Of a DNA stretch of 9,415 bases, positions 5,639 to 9,415 are shown one piece after another. A program made the translations under genes and the position numbers. The notes under the pieces are model-generated. The model was not told the DNA's origin. It saw only the letters and a program-made list of their open reading frames with translations, and did not search any database. Within the stretch, counting starts at the first letter, position 1, and each line of letters starts with the position of its first letter. This DNA is from a bacterium (GTDB lineage Bacteria > Verrucomicrobiota > Verrucomicrobiae > Opitutales > Opitutaceae): the NCBI GenBank assembly GCA_021780625.1, contig JAJXYI010000050.1, positions 1 through 9,415 of the forward strand, given 5' to 3'.

Positions 5639-5884
5639 CGGCCCCGAACGCCGCCAGCGCCTAACTGGGCCCGATAGCAGGGGTCAAACCTTAATGTTTG
5701 CGGTCTCCAGGTTCTTCCAGAGAAAATTCGCATCCATCCTTTCCCCGCCCGAGGGCTTCCAACGTCGCCGTCCACCGCGCTCGCCGAGGTGTTCGTTTTC
5801 AGCCTGTCCCCCCGCAGCCTTCGTCCCCGTCAGCCTTCCGGAGCTTGCATCGACTGGGGGGCAGACCTTTGTTGGGCGAGTTCC

Positions 5885-6127
5885 ATGAACCGCCGTCGCT
5901 TCACACCACGAGTCCAAGACGCTCTAAGACGTCTAGCGATGGCGCCGCAGGACATGCGCGACGAGGAGCTGCTGAAGCTGATCAACGACGAAATGCGCAA
6001 ACTCCCGATCGAGGATATCGAATACATCCGCGATCGCGTGCGGTATTCCTGCCCACCCTGTCCCACCGTGGTGGCGGTGGGACATATGTTAAACGGATTA
6101 ATCGACTTAAAACTGATGGGATTCTAA
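5885..6127 (+). CDS. Small hypothetical protein, C-terminal part interrupted by a hairpin repeat
   Basis: From the ATG at 5885 this frame encodes 80 residues. Residues 1-53 look genuinely coding: charged and helical (RRRFTPRVQDALRRL, RDEELLKLINDEMRKL, EDIEYIRDRVRYS), with G/C-rich third positions such as CTG, GAC, GAG and ATC. From residue 54 the character changes to CPPCPTVVAVGHM, because the DNA there is a perfect 10-bp hairpin (6059-6084) followed by an AT-richer tail. The original C-terminus may thus have been replaced by a repeat. A GTG at 5789 would add 32 Arg/Pro/Ser-rich residues that look non-coding. No strong Shine-Dalgarno is present. I do not recognise a family. Confidence 0.5.
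   Translation: MNRRRFTPRVQDALRRLAMAPQDMRDEELLKLINDEMRKLPIEDIEYIRDRVRYSCPPCPTVVAVGHMLNGLIDLKLMGF
6059..6084. repeat. Perfect 10-bp stem, 6-base loop hairpin repeat
   Basis: TGTCCCACCG (6059-6068) pairs with CGGTGGGACA (6075-6084) around TGGTGG. It lies inside the small frame at 5885-6127 and coincides with its change in character. Compactness and perfect symmetry suggest a dispersed extragenic palindrome or a transposon end rather than coding constraint. No T-run follows. Confidence 0.55.
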
Positions 6128-6178
6128 GGTTCGCGCACTGTCTCCCTCGGCACACCTATCCGCATCGTCCGTACCTAA

Positions 6179-7813
6179 CTAAGCGCCATTCCGCACTGCC
6201 CCCTTTTGGCCTGGCCCATCTTCCGTCCCCTGCCCGATCCGGAAGTAGTCAAAATCCACACGGCCGCCAGCGGTCTTGGTCGAATAATAGAAGAGGGCGA
6301 AGCGATAGCCCATGAAGTGCGGGACGGTGTAGGAAAGACGGGAGGGACGACCGATGGGCGTCCAGGAGCGGCCGTCGAGGCTGTAGGAGAAGCGGGCGAC
6401 TTCAGGCGCGGGCTGAAATTCGCATTCGACCTTGAGGTGAACGGTTTTGCCAGTGAGGGGAACGGAGGCGATTTCCTCGGGATTGTCGGAGTCGGCGCTC
6501 ACCATGACGATAGATCTGGCGCCACCGCTCATCTTTACGCCAACAAACCCATAGCGTTTCTGAAAAGCGGCGAGGCCGGCGTAGTCGCCGTCTTTCATGC
6601 CGCTCACGTCGATGCTGGTGGTGGCGGAACTGCGAGGGCCAAAGGTGCGCTGGGTGAGGGTATTCGTGGCCTCGGGCAGAGTGGAAACAATCCGGCTGGT
6701 GACGAAGCTCAGGTAGCCCGGGCGCTTGGAGAGCGACCAGTTACGAGGCTCGGGATTGTGATTCCATTGCCAGACGAGGGGCAGTTCGGGGTCGCCGGGC
6801 CGGCGGTCGAATTCGTCGGAGGCGACGATGCCGGAGGCACCGGAGACCCCCTGTCCGCCGGCGGGAATGTCGAGCGTCATGGGCACCTTGCCGTTATCGC
6901 CGAGAATGGGCCAGCCGTCCTTCCAAGTCACAGGCACGAGGTACGGGATGCGACCGACGGCGCCGTTGTCCTTGAAAAGATAGGCATACCATTTGCCTTC
7001 CGGGGTGTCGATGAGCCCGCCCTGAGCGATACCGCGGTCATCGAGCGCAATGCGACTTTCGTAGGGGCCGGTGATTGCGTCGGCGCGGCTGATGATGACG
7101 GTGCGCGCCCAGCGACTCCCGGGCGAGGCGATGTTGAAAAGGAAGTAGCGGCCGTTGATCTTGAAAAGCTGCGAGCCCTCGCCCTTGAGCCCGCCCTGGT
7201 CGGTGCCGAAGACGGCGTTGACATTTTCGACGATGACCTTGTTCACGCCGCCGGGCTTGAATCCCGAGAGATCGGGTTGCATCTCGGTGAGCATGATGCG
7301 ACCGCTCCCGTGAACCATGTAAACGCGACCGTCGTCGTCGAAAAACAGGCTGTGGTCACCCAGCGCGGGCTTGAAACAACTCGTCTCCTTCCACGGGCTG
7401 CGCTCCGGATCGCGCGTGGTGTAGATGTAGGTGCGTCCAGTGGTGGCGGAAAAAGTCGAAACATAGAACACGCCGTTGTGGAAACGCAGGCTGCTGGCCC
7501 AGGAGCCGTAACCGTAGGCGTTTTTGCCGTTTTCGAGGCGGAGGGCCTCGGTGTCGGCGAGGGTTTCATAGGCGTAGGAGGCCATGCTCCAGTTGACCAA
7601 ATCCGTCGACTTCATGATCGGGAGGCCCGGGCACATGTGCATCGTCGTGCTGCTCATGTAATAGGTTCCTCCTACACGGATGATGGCGATGTCAGGGACG
7701 TCAGCCCAGATAAGGGGATTATGGGCAGGATCCGCCTGTGCAGCCTCAATGGGCTGAGACGCCACGGAGGCGAGGACGAGGGCAACCAGGAAGAAAAGGA
7801 TGGTGCGGTTCAT
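6179..7813 (-). CDS. Exported GH43 family glycosidase (beta-xylosidase / alpha-L-arabinofuranosidase type)
   Basis: The start is the ATG at 7811-7813, giving 544 residues and a clear signal peptide (MNRTILFFLVALVLASVAS, cleavage near IEA-AQA, residue 24-25). The longer frame would begin at TTG at 7864 and place charged sequence before the signal. The N-terminal five-bladed propeller shows the GH43 residues: base Asp41 in ADVPDIAIIRVGGTYYMSS, pKa-modulating Asp153 in GDHSLFFDDDGRVYMVHG, and acid Glu212 in KGEGSQLFK. MHMCPGLPIMKSTDLVNW resembles the xylosidase-type branch of the family. From about residue 340 a GH43_C2-like beta-sandwich follows (WQWNHNPEPRNWSL, LTQRTFGP, GDYAGLAAFQ). It likely removes xylose or arabinose side units from hemicellulose in the periplasm or outside the cell. 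Exact substrate cannot be read from sequence. Confidence 0.93.
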   Translation of the reverse strand: MNRTILFFLVALVLASVASQPIEAAQADPAHNPLIWADVPDIAIIRVGGTYYMSSTTMHMCPGLPIMKSTDLVNWSMASYAYETLADTEALRLENGKNAYGYGSWASSLRFHNGVFYVSTFSATTGRTYIYTTRDPERSPWKETSCFKPALGDHSLFFDDDGRVYMVHGSGRIMLTEMQPDLSGFKPGGVNKVIVENVNAVFGTDQGGLKGEGSQLFKINGRYFLFNIASPGSRWARTVIISRADAITGPYESRIALDDRGIAQGGLIDTPEGKWYAYLFKDNGAVGRIPYLVPVTWKDGWPILGDNGKVPMTLDIPAGGQGVSGASGIVASDEFDRRPGDPELPLVWQWNHNPEPRNWSLSKRPGYLSFVTSRIVSTLPEATNTLTQRTFGPRSSATTSIDVSGMKDGDYAGLAAFQKRYGFVGVKMSGGARSIVMVSADSDNPEEIASVPLTGKTVHLKVECEFQPAPEVARFSYSLDGRSWTPIGRPSRLSYTVPHFMGYRFALFYYSTKTAGGRVDFDYFRIGQGTEDGPGQKGAVRNGA

Positions 7814-7832
7814 TGGGCAGGCGGGAGAGCGG

Positions 7833-7883
7833 TCAGGAGAAGCCGAGCGAAAGCAGCGCGACAAGACTGAACGCGGTTTTCAT
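7833..7883 (-). CDS. Tiny signal-peptide-like ORF upstream of the GH43 gene
   Basis: An ATG at 7881-7883 opens a 16-codon frame, MKTAFSLVALLSLGFS, ending in TGA at 7833-7835, 19 bases before the GH43 start. It reads like the start of a signal peptide: Lys2 then a hydrophobic core. It could be the stub of a deleted exported protein, a leader peptide affecting GH43 translation, or chance. No Shine-Dalgarno is visible. Confidence 0.25.
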   Translation of the reverse strand: MKTAFSLVALLSLGFS

Positions 7884-7893
7884 TTCGAAAACC
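7875..7893 (-). promoter_or_regulatory. Operator-like palindrome upstream of the GH43 gene
   Basis: GGTTTTC (7875-7881) and GAAAACC (7887-7893) form a perfect 7-bp inverted repeat with a 5-base spacer. It is 62-80 bases upstream of the GH43 start codon and overlaps the start of the tiny ORF. Its length and arm spacing suit a dimeric repressor or activator of sugar-utilisation genes, but no regulator is encoded nearby. Function is inferred from symmetry and position only. Confidence 0.35.
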
Positions 7894-8123
7894 ACTAATA
7901 GGTCAATGCTGGGCCGGTCTATTGAAATCGGCAATGCGTTGAGCACCAAAAACGCGATCAGAAACACTCCCTATCAGCATCGTCGCAGCATCGCTCGGAA
8001 ATTGATGTCGTGCCTCCGCGCCAGTCCCGCTCCGAATAGGGGACAGGCGGATTATGGACCGCAGAAATCCAAGGCCCGACGTCCGCGGTCGGCGATCGGT
8101 CGGTTCGGCCCAAAGCTTCCCCC
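7894..8123. other. Intergenic region between GNAT and GH43 genes
   Basis: Together with 7814-7893 this makes a gap of about 310 bases between the GNAT stop and the GH43 start. Open frames on both strands lack family signal and ribosome sites. I saw no T-tailed hairpin after the GNAT gene and no clear promoter hexamers for GH43; nothing further is identifiable. Confidence 0.4.
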
Positions 8124-8585
8124 TCAACTTTGGCGTCCGGCGCCGAGCGCGCCGACGTGTTTGCGCATATAGCGCATGCCGCCCTCCTCCTTCCAGTCCT
8201 CCCAGCCGCGGTGCCGGTAAAACGCGTAGGCACGCAGCCGCGGGTCAAGGTCAGTCGTCAGCCAGAGTTCGAGGCAGCCATTCTCCTCGAGCCAAGCTTC
8301 CACGCGTCGCATCAGCTCGGAGCCGATGCCCCGTTCTATAAATTCCGGCAGCACCGCGATGACCCAGAGTTCGCCCGTGGCGCGGTCGCCGATCGCAAAG
8401 CCCACCACGCGCCCGTCCTCCTCCGCGAGCCAGCCGTGAAAGGTCCCCCTCAATCGCTCGCACACGCTCGCCTCCGTGATGCCCTGCCGCGTCAGCTCCT
8501 CCCGTGTCCGCCGGTTCTCGTCCGTGACCACGCGCACCGCAAACAGCGCAGGCACGTCGCCTTCCTCGATGACTCGAATGCGCAT
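8124..8585 (-). CDS. GNAT-family N-acetyltransferase
   Basis: I start this 153-residue protein at the ATG at 8583-8585 (MRIRVIEEGDVPALFAVR), because GNAT domains typically open with an I-R-x-x-x-x-x-D strand-helix. The 20 extra residues of the longer frame are unlike the family. Motif A is present: LWVIAVLPEFIERGIGSEL (73-91) with the acetyl-CoA pyrophosphate loop RGIG, although Ile83 replaces the usual Gln/Arg at the first loop position. Motif B is AYAFYRHRGWED (119-130), with the common FYRxxGW signature. WLAEEDGRVVGFAIGD (52-67) is the central strand pair. It transfers an acetyl group from acetyl-CoA to an unknown amine substrate in the cytoplasm. It is a stand-alone gene, 230 bases from the next gene upstream. 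The family is certain, the substrate unknown. Confidence 0.9.
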   Translation of the reverse strand: MRIRVIEEGDVPALFAVRVVTDENRRTREELTRQGITEASVCERLRGTFHGWLAEEDGRVVGFAIGDRATGELWVIAVLPEFIERGIGSELMRRVEAWLEENGCLELWLTTDLDPRLRAYAFYRHRGWEDWKEEGGMRYMRKHVGALGAGRQS

Positions 8586-8816
8586 GCCCGCAGTGCTAAC
8601 ACAACCCTGAGACGTCTGCCACCCCAGGGTCCCCGCGTGAGACAAAGACCAAAGTTGGGTTCACCCGGAGACTCGCAGGCGCGAAGGCTATCCGGAAAAA
8701 AGGGAAAGTCGGGGGCTTCGTTCCCTGCTGTGAATCCGAATCAACTCTGAAATGCCTGCTCCCTCCGCGTCTGCGCGTGTCATCCTCTCCGACCTGCTTG
8801 GACCTCGGCGATGCCC
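8586..8816. other. Intergenic region between AKR and GNAT genes
   Basis: These 231 bases separate two minus-strand genes. I found no convincing open frame, no T-tailed hairpin after the reductase stop and no clear promoter. The gap makes co-transcription of the two genes possible but unsupported. Confidence 0.4.
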
Positions 8817-9415
8817 TCAACCGCGTTCGCTGTCGAGCATCGCCATCTGCTGCGGGGCGTAACGATCGCCGGCAGCCGCAGGCACGGCCGACTCGATGCG
8901 AGCCAGGTCATCGGGCGTGAGCGCGAGATTCAGCGCCCCCAGCGATTCGATCAGCTGCGCACGCTTCCGCGCGCCGATCACGGGGATCACCGTACCCCGC
9001 TTTGCCAGCACCCACGCGATCGCAAGCTGCGAGGGGGTCGCGCCCTTCTCCTTCGCGAGGTCGGTCAATATCTCCACGGCCCGCCGGTTCTTCTCGCCGT
9101 TCTCGCCGGAAAACCGCGGAAGGTGCGCGCGTATGTCCGTCGGCGCTCCCGGTTTCGACCCGCTCAACAGTCCGCGCGACAACACGCCGTAGGCGGTCAC
9201 CGCGATCCCAAGCTCGTCGAGCACAGGAAAGATGGCGCGCTCCGCGGAGCGGCTGATCAGCGAGTACTCGATCTGGAGATCGACGATGGGATGCACCTTC
9301 GCCGCGCGCCGGATCGTGTCCGGTCCGACCTCCGACAAGCCGATGTCTCGGACGTACCCCGCCTTCACGAGCTCCGCGATCGCGCCGATCGTATCCTCGA
9401 TCGGCACCGCGGGAT
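8817..9415 (-). CDS. Aldo/keto reductase, C-terminal part
   Basis: The frame runs off the window end, so about the last 199 residues of a protein that is usually 310-330 long are seen. The first complete codons read [19 protein letters not shown], inside the (beta/alpha)8 barrel; the GTG at 9407 is an internal Val, not a start. Family marks: [21 protein letters not shown], a [14 protein letters not shown] strand-loop, [23 protein letters not shown] (the loop that binds the 2'-phosphate of NADPH) and a C-terminal DRYAPQQM segment. The catalytic Asp/Tyr/Lys/His tetrad lies in the missing N-terminal part and cannot be checked. Likely an NADPH-dependent cytoplasmic reductase of aldehydes or ketones, substrate unknown. 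No link to the GNAT gene is evident. Confidence 0.92.
   Translation of the reverse strand, partial: PAVPIEDTIGAIAELVKAGYVRDIGLSEVGPDTIRRAAKVHPIVDLQIEYSLISRSAERAIFPVLDELGIAVTAYGVLSRGLLSGSKPGAPTDIRAHLPRFSGENGEKNRRAVEILTDLAKEKGATPSQLAIAWVLAKRGTVIPVIGARKRAQLIESLGALNLALTPDDLARIESAVPAAAGDRYAPQQMAMLDSERG

Larger units (their letters stand above)
5423..5884. other. Hairpin-rich stretch with no convincing gene
   Basis: No frame here shows family similarity, a plausible start with ribosome site, or consistent coding bias; the open frames look like chance products of high GC. Contents: the inverted repeat at 5436-5475; a second perfect 10-bp inverted repeat at 5601-5638; two copies of CCGCCCGAGGG (5529-5539 and 5745-5755); and the motif GGGGTCAAACC-TTAATGTTT at 5680-5699. 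This looks like repeat-bearing intergenic DNA or remains of mobile elements. I saw no tRNA or known ncRNA fold. Confidence 0.45.

Noticed and set aside
5659..5665. GCCTAAC resembling an integron attC core site
   Set aside because: No matching GTTAGGC-type partner or attC-like paired arms nearby, and no integrase in the window.
6206..7870. Long plus-strand open frame (554 codons) opposite the GH43 gene
   Set aside because: It is the antisense shadow of a gene with clear signal peptide, catalytic residues and C-terminal domain; its Gly/Ala/Val/Asp-rich translation has no family signal.
1..9415. CRISPR array, tRNA or rRNA
   Set aside because: I looked for regularly spaced direct repeats and for tRNA- or rRNA-like segments and saw none.

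Overview
The window is GC-rich and looks like the chromosome of a polysaccharide-degrading bacterium. An exported GH43 glycosidase, a large secreted protein with cohesin-like, Ig-like and HYR modules, generally weak Shine-Dalgarno sequences and two nucleotidyltransferase toxin-type loci together suggest a Verrucomicrobiota member, perhaps Opitutaceae. This lineage call is inference from gene content; no rRNA or marker gene is present.

Layout. (1) 1-2154, plus strand: the 3' part of a long secreted multidomain protein, closed by a strong intrinsic terminator at 2184-2212. (2) 2330-5430: a toxin-antitoxin-like island. Its left half (plus strand) is an unnamed pair: a small ribbon-helix-helix-like protein preceded by a perfect palindrome, overlapping an AbiEii-like nucleotidyltransferase. 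Its right half (minus strand) is a recognisable type IV toxin-antitoxin operon, abiEi-abiEii, with a 4-base start/stop overlap and a strong inverted repeat at the abiEi start codon. The two halves converge on a remnant of an IS630-type transposase (about 3561-3788) and a hairpin. (3) 5378-5884: about 500 bases without a convincing gene but with several perfect inverted repeats, followed by one small ORF (5885-6127) that contains another perfect 10-bp hairpin. (4) 6179-7813, minus strand: exported GH43 beta-xylosidase/arabinofuranosidase-type enzyme, with a tiny signal-peptide-like ORF and an operator-like palindrome upstream. (5) 8124-8585, minus: GNAT acetyltransferase. (6) 8817-9415, minus: C-terminal part of an aldo/keto reductase running off the window.

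How it fits together. abiEi and abiEii form a self-contained toxin-antitoxin module, probably autoregulated through the inverted repeat at the abiEi start. The left pair has the same logic (small putative DNA-binding protein first, nucleotidyltransferase second, overlapping genes, palindrome at the start). It differs in its small partner and lacks the first Asp expected in the catalytic DxD motif of the nucleotidyltransferase. It is the best candidate here for an undescribed or decaying system. The flanking genes (secreted adhesive protein, GH43, GNAT, AKR) look like ordinary genome content unrelated to the island.
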